From Agromyces protaetiae (GTDB taxonomy: Bacteria; Actinomycetota; Actinomycetes; Actinomycetales; Microbacteriaceae): DNA of 64,000 bases. The stretch is from positions 1,302,001 through 1,366,000 of the forward strand of contig NZ_CP133018.1 of the NCBI RefSeq assembly GCF_030866785.1, given 5' to 3'. The position numbers were made by a program, and so were the translations under genes. Under the pieces are notes generated by a model. The model saw only the letters and a list, made by a program, of their open reading frames with translations, ran no database searches and was not told the DNA's origin. Positions 17,172-25,177 of the stretch are shown here, piece after piece (within the stretch, counting starts at the first letter, position 1; every line of letters starts with the position of its first letter).

Positions 17172-18112
17172 TGCTCTCGCCGATCGACTTCATCACCGAC
17201 CTGCTGAACCCGGATCTGCGCTTCCTGCCGAAAGCACTGCTCATCGCGATGATGTCCAGCGTCGTCTGCGGCGTCATCGGCTGTTACGTGGTGCTCCGCG
17301 GGATGGCGTTCATCGGCGACGCCGTCGCGCACGCGGTGTTCCCGGGCCTCGCGGTCGCCTTCGTCATCCAGGGCAACCTCGTGTTCGGCGGCGCGGTCGC
17401 CGGCGTCCTCACCGCCATCCTGGTCGCGGTGTTCTCGCAGAACCGCCGGATCAAGGAGGACAGCATCATCGGCGTGTTCTTCGTGGCCGCGTTCGCGCTC
17501 GGCATCGTGATCATCTCCCAGGCACCGGGATATGCCGGGTCACTGCAGCAGTTCCTCTTCGGATCGATCACCGGGATCCCCGACGAGGACCTCATCGTCG
17601 TCGCGGTCACCGGGCTGGTGCTGATGCTGGTCGCGTTCCTGTTCCACAAGGAGTTCGTGTCGGTCACGCTCGATCGCGAGATGGCCAGATCCACGGGCAT
17701 CCCGGTCTTCACCCTCGACCTGGTGCTGTACGTGATGGTCGCCATCGCGATCGTCATCTCGATCCAGACCATCGGGAACATCCTGGTGCTGGCCCTCCTG
17801 ATCACGCCGGCCGCGGCCGCGAGGCTGCTCACCGACCGGCTCGCCGCGATGATGGTGCTCGCTCCCGTCATCGGCGGGGTCTCGGCGCTCGTCGGGCTGT
17901 ACGTCTCGTGGAGCTTCGACTTCCCGGTCGGCGGGATGATCGTCCTCGTCGCCACCGCGATCTTCCTGCTCGCCTGGTGCTTCGCACCCCGGCACGGCCT
18001 CGTCGCCAAGACGATGCGCCGTCGCGCGCAGCCGATCGAGGGCGAGGACGACCTCGACCAGTCGCGCCCGCCCGCGCGAGCCGACGTCCCGGTCGGGAGC
18101 CTCGCACCGTGA
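17171..18112 (+). CDS. Anchored-repeat ABC transporter, permease subunit (ABC-3 family)
   Basis: This 313-residue permease with about eight to nine membrane segments is of the ZnuB/TroC type. Family blocks visible are GCYVVLRGMAFIGDAVAHAVFPG near the N-terminus, EDSIIGVFF, and IGNILVLALLITPAAAARLL, which contains the coupling region for the ATPase. The C-terminal 35 residues are hydrophilic and acidic (EGEDDLDQSRP) and probably cytosolic. It pairs with the ATPase encoded just upstream. Its stop overlaps the next start as GTGA. Confidence 0.94.
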   Translation: MLSPIDFITDLLNPDLRFLPKALLIAMMSSVVCGVIGCYVVLRGMAFIGDAVAHAVFPGLAVAFVIQGNLVFGGAVAGVLTAILVAVFSQNRRIKEDSIIGVFFVAAFALGIVIISQAPGYAGSLQQFLFGSITGIPDEDLIVVAVTGLVLMLVAFLFHKEFVSVTLDREMARSTGIPVFTLDLVLYVMVAIAIVISIQTIGNILVLALLITPAAAARLLTDRLAAMMVLAPVIGGVSALVGLYVSWSFDFPVGGMIVLVATAIFLLAWCFAPRHGLVAKTMRRRAQPIEGEDDLDQSRPPARADVPVGSLAP

Positions 18113-20505
18113 GCCGGGCGAACCTGCGCCGTCGCGGCGCCGGGGCGATGCTGCTGACCCTGGCGTTGCTCAGCGGCGCGGCTGCGCCCGGCGCGGCGGC
18201 GGCCCTCCCCGCGGGCCCGGGTGAGCCGGCAGGCCGCACGGCCGCCGCGCCGGGCCAATCCGACCAGCCCGCGCCGCCCAGCTCGCGCAAGCGCGTGATC
18301 GGCGCGGTGCACACCGACACGGTCTCGGCCTTCCTGGACCAGGGAACCCTCACAGTGGCGAGTCGGGCCGACATCGACCTGGACGGTGACGGGGTACCCG
18401 ATCTCGGCAGCCGCCTGGACCCTTCGGGGGTGCTCTTCCATCTGGATGAGCCCAGCCGTACCACCGTGCCGGCCGGCGACGCATACGCATTCCTCGGAGC
18501 GGCCGGCGCCCCCGTCTGGCTCGCACCGCAGATCCAGGACCATCGCCTCCTCTGGCCCGGGTTCAGCACCGAGGACCCGGCGCTCGCCGGGACGGTCCAC
18601 GACGGCCGGCTCGCCGTGCGCATGCTCGGAGCGGCCGGCCCGGGCGAGGTCGAGATCTTCCTCCAGGACGGCGGCGCGGTCCGCCGCGTCTTCAGTTCCA
18701 CCAGCGACCTGCCGTCGTGGCAGACCGGCGTGCCGCAGCACACGCACATGAACTGGGCGTTCACACAGCCCGGCACCTATGAGCTCGAGTTCGAGATGCG
18801 CGGGGTCGTCGGCGGCCGTGAGCAGGCCGCGGCGAACCGCTACACCTTCGTCGTGGGTGACCTCGCCGCACACACCCGCAGCACGAGCACCGGGCTGCGT
18901 GCCGACCGCAGCGTCGCCGCACCCGGCGAGGCCGTCACGCTCGTCGCGACCGTCGCGCCCGCGGTCGCCGGCGCCGTCCAGTTCCGCGATCTCGGCAGCA
19001 ATGTCATGCTGGGACACGCGCCCGTCGCCGGCGACGGCTCCGCCACGTTCCGCACCTCCGCGCTCGTCCCCGGGGGGCATCAGATCCGCGCGGAGTTCGT
19101 TCCCACCTGGGCCGACGACGCCACGACGTCAGCCTCGGCACCGATCGACGTCACGGTGACCGGGACCGCGGAACCCGAACCCGACCACGACGACACCGTC
19201 CCCGTGCCGGACGACCGGCTCGATCCCGTTGAGGCGGGGGCCGGGCTCACCGTGACGACTCCGCAGAAGCGTCTCGCGCCGGGCGGCACCGTGACCGCGC
19301 GAGTCACCGGCGCGCTCGCCGGGCGGTGGGTCTCGGTGTGGGTGCACGCACCCGAACCGTCCTGGTACGGGTGGCTGCAGGCCGACCTCACGGGAGGGTT
19401 CAGCGTCGATCTGGCCGACGACCTTCCGGCGGGCGACGCGCGTCTGGTGGTGAAGGATGCCGAAGGCGCCCTGCTCGGCTGGGACCGCTTCACGCTCGTG
19501 CCCGCGAGCAACGGGAACGGCGGTGACGGAAGCGGCCCGCCGCCCGTCGCCCCGCCGCCGACGTCGAATCCCGAGCCGCCGCAGGCGGCGACCCAGCAGT
19601 GTGCGCCGGCACTGGTCCTCGACCGCGGCCACGTCGACCTGTTCTTCGTGTCAGCCGCCAATGGGAAGGCCGTGCTGCAGCTCGTGGAAGACGTCACCGG
19701 TCACCGCGTCGTCCACGAAGCCGAGACGGTGCTGCTCCGCGTCGACGAAGCCGCCTACCGGGCGAACATCCCCGCGGGCACGCCCGGCGCCCCGGCCGGG
19801 TACGTCCTTCCACTCACGCAGAGCCCGGATCTCGTCTGGCCCGGCTGGGACACCAACCGCACCGCCGCGAGCGGCCACACCGACGTGACCATCGACGTCA
19901 CCGGGGTGGACGGCCCCGGACGGGTGCACCTGTACAGCCAGGGATCGTTCGGGGACATCCGGCCGCTGCTCCAGGGCGGGAGCACGGCCCTGCCGGGCAG
20001 CATCCGGGAACCGACGCCCGCGCACACGCACGCCCAGTGGGTCTTCAGCGCACCCGGTGTCTACCGGCTCACCGCGCACGCCACGGCGACGAACCCGCAG
20101 TCGGGTGCGACCCTGACGACCGCGGCGCACACCTACGTGTTCCAAGTGGGGGACGTCCCGATCGGCGACGTGTTCTGCGGCATGACCACGCACGGCGTGG
20201 CGGACGCGGCGGAGGTCAACGCCGCCGTCGACCGGGCCGCGGCGGAGGCGGTCGCGGCGAACCAGGCCGCCGATCCCGAGACGCTGACCCGTGCGCGAGG
20301 CCCGGGGAACCGCGGGGCCACCGACGACGTCGCGCACGACGAGACCACGCGAGCCACCGGCGCACAGCACCCCATGGTGCTGATCGCCGTGATCGGCGGA
20401 GGCACGCTCGTGGTCCTCGGTCTCGCCGGCGCCACCTGGTGGTACGTCAGGCGACTGCGTGAGCCGGGGCCCGCCGCGGCAGGTCCTTCGGGGGAGCGCG
20501 GCTGA
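18109..20505 (+). CDS. ABC transporter-associated repeat protein with two anchor domains
   Basis: This 798-residue exported protein has a signal peptide (about 1-32) and two anchor modules. The first opens VHTDTVSAFLDQG and ends HTHMNWAFTQPGTYELE (His211, His213). An Ig-like repeat (about 260-350) and a second beta-rich domain follow. The second module opens DRGHVDLFFVS and ends HTHAQWVFSAPGVYRL (His639, His641). A membrane helix near 755-780 ends the protein, with no sortase motif. GTG start, overlapping the permease stop by four bases. It matches the large repeat protein always linked to anchored-repeat ABC transporters and is probably a wall-spanning metal carrier. Confidence 0.9.
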   Translation: MSRANLRRRGAGAMLLTLALLSGAAAPGAAAALPAGPGEPAGRTAAAPGQSDQPAPPSSRKRVIGAVHTDTVSAFLDQGTLTVASRADIDLDGDGVPDLGSRLDPSGVLFHLDEPSRTTVPAGDAYAFLGAAGAPVWLAPQIQDHRLLWPGFSTEDPALAGTVHDGRLAVRMLGAAGPGEVEIFLQDGGAVRRVFSSTSDLPSWQTGVPQHTHMNWAFTQPGTYELEFEMRGVVGGREQAAANRYTFVVGDLAAHTRSTSTGLRADRSVAAPGEAVTLVATVAPAVAGAVQFRDLGSNVMLGHAPVAGDGSATFRTSALVPGGHQIRAEFVPTWADDATTSASAPIDVTVTGTAEPEPDHDDTVPVPDDRLDPVEAGAGLTVTTPQKRLAPGGTVTARVTGALAGRWVSVWVHAPEPSWYGWLQADLTGGFSVDLADDLPAGDARLVVKDAEGALLGWDRFTLVPASNGNGGDGSGPPPVAPPPTSNPEPPQAATQQCAPALVLDRGHVDLFFVSAANGKAVLQLVEDVTGHRVVHEAETVLLRVDEAAYRANIPAGTPGAPAGYVLPLTQSPDLVWPGWDTNRTAASGHTDVTIDVTGVDGPGRVHLYSQGSFGDIRPLLQGGSTALPGSIREPTPAHTHAQWVFSAPGVYRLTAHATATNPQSGATLTTAAHTYVFQVGDVPIGDVFCGMTTHGVADAAEVNAAVDRAAAEAVAANQAADPETLTRARGPGNRGATDDVAHDETTRATGAQHPMVLIAVIGGGTLVVLGLAGATWWYVRRLREPGPAAAGPSGERG

Positions 20506-21365
20506 TGGACCGCGATCCCGCGGGGTTCGACGACCTGCTCGGTGCCGCGGACGATCCGCTCGGCGAGCCCGTGGAGCAGATCCCGCCGCCGAGCCGCACG
20601 CCGTGGGTGCTCGCCGCGTCGGTCGGCAGCATCCTCATCGGCACCGCAGCCGTGGTCGCTGCGACCTTGACCCTCCCTGCCGGCGCGGGTGTGCCGCCCG
20701 GCGCAGAGGCATCCGCAAGCCGTTCCGCGACCGCGCCGCCGGAGCCCGCAGGAGTCCCCGCCCCCGGGACCGGCTGGGCGGCGGGCGCGGCCGCGCGCCA
20801 GGTCGATCCCGGCTGGGTCGCCGACGTCGCCGAACGCACCGCCATCCCCGGGCGTGCGCTCGCCGCGTACGCCGGCGCCGCGCACCGTGTGCGCCTCGAA
20901 CACCCGGGCTGCGGGCTCGGCTGGAACACCCTCGCCGGGATCGGCCTCGTCGAATCGGAGCACGGCCGCATCGACGGCGCCCGCATCGGCGGCGACGGCG
21001 TCGTCACGCCGCCGATCATCGGCATCCCGCTCGACGGTACGCGTTCCGACGCGATCCCCGACACCGACCGCGGCGCCCTCGACGGCGACGCCGTCTGGGA
21101 CCGCGCGGTCGGGCCGATGCAGTTCATCCCGTCCACCTGGGCGCAGTGGGCCTCCGACGGCGACGGAGACGGTGTCGCCGACCCGCACCAGATCGACGAC
21201 GCGGCGTTCACCGCGGCCCGGTACCTGTGCCACGACGGTGCCGACCTCACCGACCCGCAGGGCTGGATCGCCGCGATCGCGTCGTACAACAGCTCGCTCG
21301 ACTACAACCACCGGGTCGCCGAGGCTGCCACCCGGTACGCGGAGAACGCCGGCGCGTTCGGCTGA
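20505..21365 (+). CDS. Membrane-anchored lytic transglycosylase-like protein
   Basis: This 286-residue type II membrane protein has a cytosolic N-terminus, one helix at about 33-57, a Pro/Ala-rich linker, then an SLT_2 (MltB-like) catalytic domain. The catalytic glutamate lies in GLVESEHG; the substrate-groove motif GPMQFIPSTWAQWASDG and the closing AIASYNSSLDYNHRV segment are present. Such enzymes cleave peptidoglycan strands non-hydrolytically. Its TGATG overlap with the upstream repeat-protein gene puts a wall-cutting enzyme inside the zinc operon. One use would be opening the wall mesh so that the long anchored proteins can thread to the surface (inference). Confidence 0.85.
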   Translation: MDRDPAGFDDLLGAADDPLGEPVEQIPPPSRTPWVLAASVGSILIGTAAVVAATLTLPAGAGVPPGAEASASRSATAPPEPAGVPAPGTGWAAGAAARQVDPGWVADVAERTAIPGRALAAYAGAAHRVRLEHPGCGLGWNTLAGIGLVESEHGRIDGARIGGDGVVTPPIIGIPLDGTRSDAIPDTDRGALDGDAVWDRAVGPMQFIPSTWAQWASDGDGDGVADPHQIDDAAFTAARYLCHDGADLTDPQGWIAAIASYNSSLDYNHRVAEAATRYAENAGAFG

Positions 21366-21384
21366 CCGGCCTGGCGCCTCGACG

Positions 21385-21678
21385 TCAGTAGGCCTCGAAG
21401 TCGAGCTCTTCGAACTCGCTGACCTCGGGGACCCAGCGCTGTTCGACGAAGGCGACGTGCGCCGGGTGCGCGTTGTAGGCCTCGTAGGCCGAGGCATCCG
21501 CAAAGCTCATCGCGAACTGGAAGCGGAAGCTGCTCTTCGGGCTCACCTGCCGGGCCACCGCGAAGTCGCGCACGCCGGGGATGGAGGTGAGCGCCTGCCG
21601 GCCGTCCTCGAGGAATGCCGTCTCGGCCGGCGAACCGGCCTCGTGGCGGAGCGAGAAGGCGACGGTATGGCGGATCAT
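21385..21678 (-). CDS. Dabb (stress-responsive alpha/beta barrel) domain protein
   Basis: This 97-residue single-domain protein starts MIRHTVAFSLRHEAG, the usual Dabb N-terminus with the conserved histidine, and ends with the aromatic-rich helix HPAHVAFVEQRWVPEV. Dabb proteins are small dimeric ferredoxin-like barrels related to polyketide cyclases and some dehydratases, but most bacterial members have no known reaction. The start lies 6 nt after a TACGAT -10 that overlaps the divergent promoter of the DapA-family gene. Confidence 0.85.
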   Translation of the reverse strand: MIRHTVAFSLRHEAGSPAETAFLEDGRQALTSIPGVRDFAVARQVSPKSSFRFQFAMSFADASAYEAYNAHPAHVAFVEQRWVPEVSEFEELDFEAY

Positions 21679-21684
21679 AGGTCG

Positions 21685-21694
21685 ATCGTATGCT
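21685..21694. promoter_or_regulatory. Overlapping divergent -10 elements
   Basis: On the minus strand TACGAT (21685-21690) drives the Dabb gene; on the plus strand TATGCT (21689-21694) drives the DapA-family gene. The two hexamers share two bases, and each is 6 nt from its start codon. Confidence 0.6.
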
Positions 21695-21700
21695 GTGCAG

Positions 21701-22594
21701 ATGTTCACCGGTCTCAGTGCGTTCCCACTCACACCGATCACCGACGACCGCGTCGACGACGAGGCGTTCGTCCGGCTCGTCGCGCGGCTTCGCGACGCGG
21801 GCGTGGACTCGATCGGCGCACTCGGCTCGACGGGCAGCTACATGTATCTGCATCGCGAGGAGCGCGCACGAGTCGCCGGGCTCGCCGTCGAAGCCGCCGG
21901 TGAGGTGCCGGTCATCGTCGGCATCGGCGCACTGCGCACGCGCGATGCGGTGGCCGCCGCGGAGGACGCGCAGACCGCCGGTGCGGCCGGTCTGCTGCTC
22001 GCCCCGGTCGGCTACCAGCGACTCAGCGCCGACGAGGTGTACGGGCTCTTCGCCGACGTCACCCGAAGCCTGTCGGTCCCGCTCGTGATCTACGACAACC
22101 CCGGCACGACCCACTTCACCTTCACGCCCGAGCTCTACGCCCGCATCGCCCGACTTCCGCACGTGGCATCCGTCAAGATTCCCGGCGTGCCCGCCGACGA
22201 GGCGGCCGCGGCCGCCCGCGTCGCCGAGCTCCGCGGCTCGCTACCGGCCCGCTTCACGATCGGCGTGAGCGGGGATGCCTCGGCGGCGACCGGTCTCCTC
22301 GCGGGCTGCGACACGTGGTACTCGGTGATCGGGGGCACGCTGCCCGAGCTCGCGGTCGAGCTCACCGAGGCCGCGCGGTCCGGCGACGCGCAGCGCGCGC
22401 GAGCGCGGTCCGACCGGCTCGCACCGCTCTGGGAGCTGTTCGCGGTGCACGGCAGCCTTCGTGTCGTCGCGTCGATCGCCTCGCTCCTCGGCCTCACCGC
22501 GGTCGAGAACCTGCCGGCCCCGGTCCGCGGACTCGACGCCACCGTCCGCCGCGAGGTCGGCGATGCGCTCGCGCTGATCGGGGTCGACGTCTGA
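21701..22594 (+). CDS. DapA-family aldolase/synthase
   Basis: This 297-residue class I aldolase belongs to the dihydrodipicolinate synthase/N-acetylneuraminate lyase superfamily. The Schiff-base lysine lies in ASVKIPG, the catalytic tyrosine in VIYDNPG, and the substrate-carboxylate loop in GSTGSYMYL. In true DapA that loop reads GTTGE, so the SYMYL variant argues against a lysine-biosynthesis role and for another 2-keto acid aldolase or dehydratase. It stands alone, divergent from the Dabb gene, with a leaderless start at 21701. Confidence 0.85.
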   Translation: MFTGLSAFPLTPITDDRVDDEAFVRLVARLRDAGVDSIGALGSTGSYMYLHREERARVAGLAVEAAGEVPVIVGIGALRTRDAVAAAEDAQTAGAAGLLLAPVGYQRLSADEVYGLFADVTRSLSVPLVIYDNPGTTHFTFTPELYARIARLPHVASVKIPGVPADEAAAAARVAELRGSLPARFTIGVSGDASAATGLLAGCDTWYSVIGGTLPELAVELTEAARSGDAQRARARSDRLAPLWELFAVHGSLRVVASIASLLGLTAVENLPAPVRGLDATVRREVGDALALIGVDV

Positions 22595-22625
22595 GCCGCC
22601 GGCGCGCGCGGCCGGCCGTCGCCGG

Positions 22626-23467
22626 TCAGGCGAGGCGCTGCGCCCCGATCACCGCGAGGAGCCGGAGCTTCTCGGCGCTCTCGGTACCCGGCGCTGCGGT
22701 GTACACGAGGAGCGAGTGCGACTGGGGGGGTCGACCAGCGTCTGGCAGCTGAGTTCGAGCGCGCCGAGCTCGGGGTGCACGAAGTGCTTGATCGCCCTGG
22801 GTCGAACTCCGACCTCGTGCCGCGACCAGAGGTCTCGGAACTCGTCGCTCTGCCGCAGCAGCAGGTCGGCGAGGTGTGCGGCGTGGGACGAGCGCCCGCG
22901 GAGCGTCGCGACCTCGCGGAGGCCCGACACCCAGAGTCTGGCGAGGAACGGATGGTCCTCGGGGGCGTAGAGCGCGCGGCTGGCCGGATCGGTGAACCAG
23001 CGGAACCCGATGCTCCGCGCCGGTCCGACCAGGCTCGCCGTGTCACCGGTGAGCGCGACGCCCAGCGGGGTCTGTCGCAGCGTCTCGCCGAGCTCGGAGA
23101 CGATCTCGGCGGGCGTGTCGTTCAGGCGGTCGAGGATGCGCAGAAGCCCAGGGCCGATGTGCTCGCTCGAGCTGCCCCGTGCGGGTGGTCGATGCCCGGC
23201 GAGCCGGAACAGGTGGTCCCGCTCATCGATGGAGAGATGCAGGCCCTGCGCCATCGAGGCGATCATCTCCTCGGACGGGTGCGGCCCTGTGCCGCGCTCG
23301 AGGCGCGCGTAATAGTCGGTGGACATGTGGCAGAGCCCGGCGACCTCCTCGCGCCGGAGGCCGTCGGTGCGGCGCCGCGGGCCGCGCGAGAGCCCGACGT
23401 CCTCGGGCTGCAGCGCCTCGCGGCGGCGGCGCAGGAACTCGGCCAGACCGGCTCGATCGATCGACAT
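22626..23467 (-). pseudogene. MmyB-type helix-turn-helix regulator, frameshifted near the 3' end
   Basis: The N-terminal HTH (about 10-85, with [22 protein letters not shown]) and the following MmyB-like ligand-binding domain (FVHPELGALELSCQTLV) are intact. At a run of seven G on the plus strand (22724-22730) the frame slips. As written, translation leaves the family pattern and stops at 22649. Adding one base restores HSLLVYTAAPGTESAEKLR, the normal family C-terminus, with a stop at 22626. Either a sequencing error or a real mutation fits. The ATG at 23467 follows a GAGGAG ribosome site. Such regulators usually control a divergent SDR gene, as arranged here. Confidence 0.75.
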
Positions 23468-23523
23468 GGCGCTCCTCACTCGTGCCTCCCTTCCTACCGC
23501 CTGCTCACGGCGGGAGCCACTGA

Positions 23524-23558
23524 CCGACGATCCACCTCTCGCAGCCGTGGATCGTCGG
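23524..23558. promoter_or_regulatory. Inverted repeat in regulator/SDR divergent region
   Basis: Arms CCGACGATCCAC (23524-23535) and GTGGATCGTCGG (23547-23558) are perfect 12-bp complements separated by 11 bp. The position between the divergent HTH regulator and SDR gene suggests an operator, but a transcribed hairpin is possible. Confidence 0.5.
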
Positions 23559-23633
23559 GTCCTGGTTCGCGCTCGCCGCAGCGGCGAGAGTCGAAGCACC
23601 GACTGCACGCACCGAATCGACTTGGAGCAGATG

Positions 23634-24590
23634 ATGCCACGCACACCGATCGAACCCGCCGTCCCCCGTCTGACCGGCACGCGCGCCGTGATCACCGGCG
23701 GCAGCGACGGCATCGGGCTCAGGATCGCGATGCGGCTCGCCGTCGCCGGCGCCGAGGTCGTCCTCCCGGTACGGAATCCGGGGAAGGGTGAGTCCGCCGT
23801 GGCTCGCATCCGCGAGGCCGCCCCCGGAGCGCGAGTGTCGTCGCGTCGTCTCGACCTCTCTTCGCTGGAATCGGTCGCGGCGCTGGGCGACACCCTGCGC
23901 GGCGAGGGCGAACCCATCCATCTCCTCATCAACAACGCGGGGGTCATGACCCCGCCCGAGCGGCAGGTCACCGAGGAGGGGTTCGAGCTGCAGTTCGGCA
24001 CGAACCACCTCGGTCACTTCGCCCTCGTCGCTCAGCTGCTCCCGTTGCTTCGCGCGGGCCGGGCGCGGGTCACCTCACAGGTGAGCATCGCGGCGAACCA
24101 GGGCGGCATCAACTGGCAGGACCTGAACTGGGAGCGCTCGTATCACGGCATGCGCGCCTACAGCCAGTCGAAGATCGCGTTCGGCCTCTTCGGTCTCGAG
24201 CTCGACCGTCGCAGCCGGGTGCACGGATGGGGCGTGACGAGCAACCTGTCCCATCCCGGAGTCGCGCCGACGAGCCTGCTGTCGGCACGCCCGGAGCTCG
24301 GACGCGGCGGTGACACCACGGAAGTCCGCGTGATCCGCTGGTTGTCCGCGAGAGGACTCATCGTCGGCACCCCGGAGACGGCGGCGATGCCGGCCCTGTA
24401 CGCGGCCACCTCGCCGGAAGCCCTCGGCGGGCGGTTCTTCGGTCCGAACGGGATCGGCCACATGGGCGGGGCACCGGCCGAACAGCGGCTCTTCTCCCGC
24501 TTGCGCAGCGAGGCCGAGGCCGCGCGTGTCTGGCAGGTGTCGGAGGAGCTGACCGGGAGTCGCATCGCGCACGAGTCGTCCTCGGCGTGA
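23634..24590 (+). CDS. Short-chain dehydrogenase/reductase
   Basis: This 318-residue SDR of the extended retinol-dehydrogenase-like group has the cofactor motif TGGSDGIG, the NNAG motif in LLINNAGVM, a serine in the VSIAAN strand, and the YSQSK active-site YxxxK. An asparagine-rich start of the substrate loop (SNLSHPGV) follows. Substrates of this group are usually small ketones, aldehydes or alcohols. Two adjacent ATGs exist; I chose the second because it is 6 nt from GGAG. The gene is divergent from the MmyB-type regulator and probably controlled by it. Confidence 0.88.
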   Translation: MPRTPIEPAVPRLTGTRAVITGGSDGIGLRIAMRLAVAGAEVVLPVRNPGKGESAVARIREAAPGARVSSRRLDLSSLESVAALGDTLRGEGEPIHLLINNAGVMTPPERQVTEEGFELQFGTNHLGHFALVAQLLPLLRAGRARVTSQVSIAANQGGINWQDLNWERSYHGMRAYSQSKIAFGLFGLELDRRSRVHGWGVTSNLSHPGVAPTSLLSARPELGRGGDTTEVRVIRWLSARGLIVGTPETAAMPALYAATSPEALGGRFFGPNGIGHMGGAPAEQRLFSRLRSEAEAARVWQVSEELTGSRIAHESSSA

Positions 24591-24622
24591 ACCAGCCTGT
24601 GAGTCACCACATGTTGCAGGCC

Positions 24623-24628
24623 TACGAT
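24623..24628 (+). promoter_or_regulatory. -10 element of a leaderless transcript
   Basis: TACGAT followed by 6 nt and ATG 24635. It selects this ATG over the in-frame ATGs at 24587 and 24611. Confidence 0.5.
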
Positions 24629-24634
24629 CCGAAC

Positions 24635-25147
24635 ATGAGCATTGATCAGCATCGTGAGACGTCATCGGACGTCCCTGCCCCTCAGGGCGCCGCCTCGCCG
24701 GACGCGGACACGTCCGCGTTCGAGCCGTTCGCCGTGGACCACCTCATCCTGAACGACCTCCCGTTCACCCTCGGCACGGTCGACGCACCCGAGCGGTACA
24801 CGGTCACGGCGGTCTTCACGCGTCGCCCGCTGCCCCTCGAGCTCGAACTCCTGGCCAAGCCCGAGACCCAGATCCTGCTCGCCGAAGCCGGCTACCCCGC
24901 GGTGTCGCTGACGACCGCCGACCGGCGGCTGTTCATCGTCAACACGAATCTCAGCGAGTTGCGCCAAGGCCTGGCCCAGGTCATCGGCCGAGTCCTCGAC
25001 GACATCGGCACGAGTGTCGCGAAGACGCGGACCGAGCAGGCTCAGAAGGCCGCCGAGCTGGCCCACCGCGCCGCGGAGCGGGTGCAGCGTGTGTTCGCCG
25101 AGGCCGAGCAGATCGACTTCTCGCCGAACCGGGCGCACTACACGTGA
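24635..25147 (+). CDS. Hypothetical protein
   Basis: I do not recognise this 170-residue protein. It has no signal peptide or membrane segment. Residues 30-125 look like a compact alpha/beta domain (LILNDLPFTLGTVDAPERYTV and a later FIVNTNLSELRQGL). The last 45 residues form a long charged, Ala/Gln/Arg-rich helix (TEQAQKAAELAHRAAERVQ) likely to coil. The start is supported by a leaderless -10, and the gene ends at a shared bidirectional hairpin opposite copA. Confidence 0.6.
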   Translation: MSIDQHRETSSDVPAPQGAASPDADTSAFEPFAVDHLILNDLPFTLGTVDAPERYTVTAVFTRRPLPLELELLAKPETQILLAEAGYPAVSLTTADRRLFIVNTNLSELRQGLAQVIGRVLDDIGTSVAKTRTEQAQKAAELAHRAAERVQRVFAEAEQIDFSPNRAHYT

Positions 25148-25157
25148 ACGCGATGCG

Positions 25158-25177
25158 GGGCTGAGCCGGCTCAGCCC
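25158..25177. terminator. Bidirectional terminator between the hypothetical gene and copA
   Basis: GGGCTGAG and CTCAGCCC pair around CCGG. The stem overlaps the copA stop codon and serves both converging genes. Confidence 0.6.
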
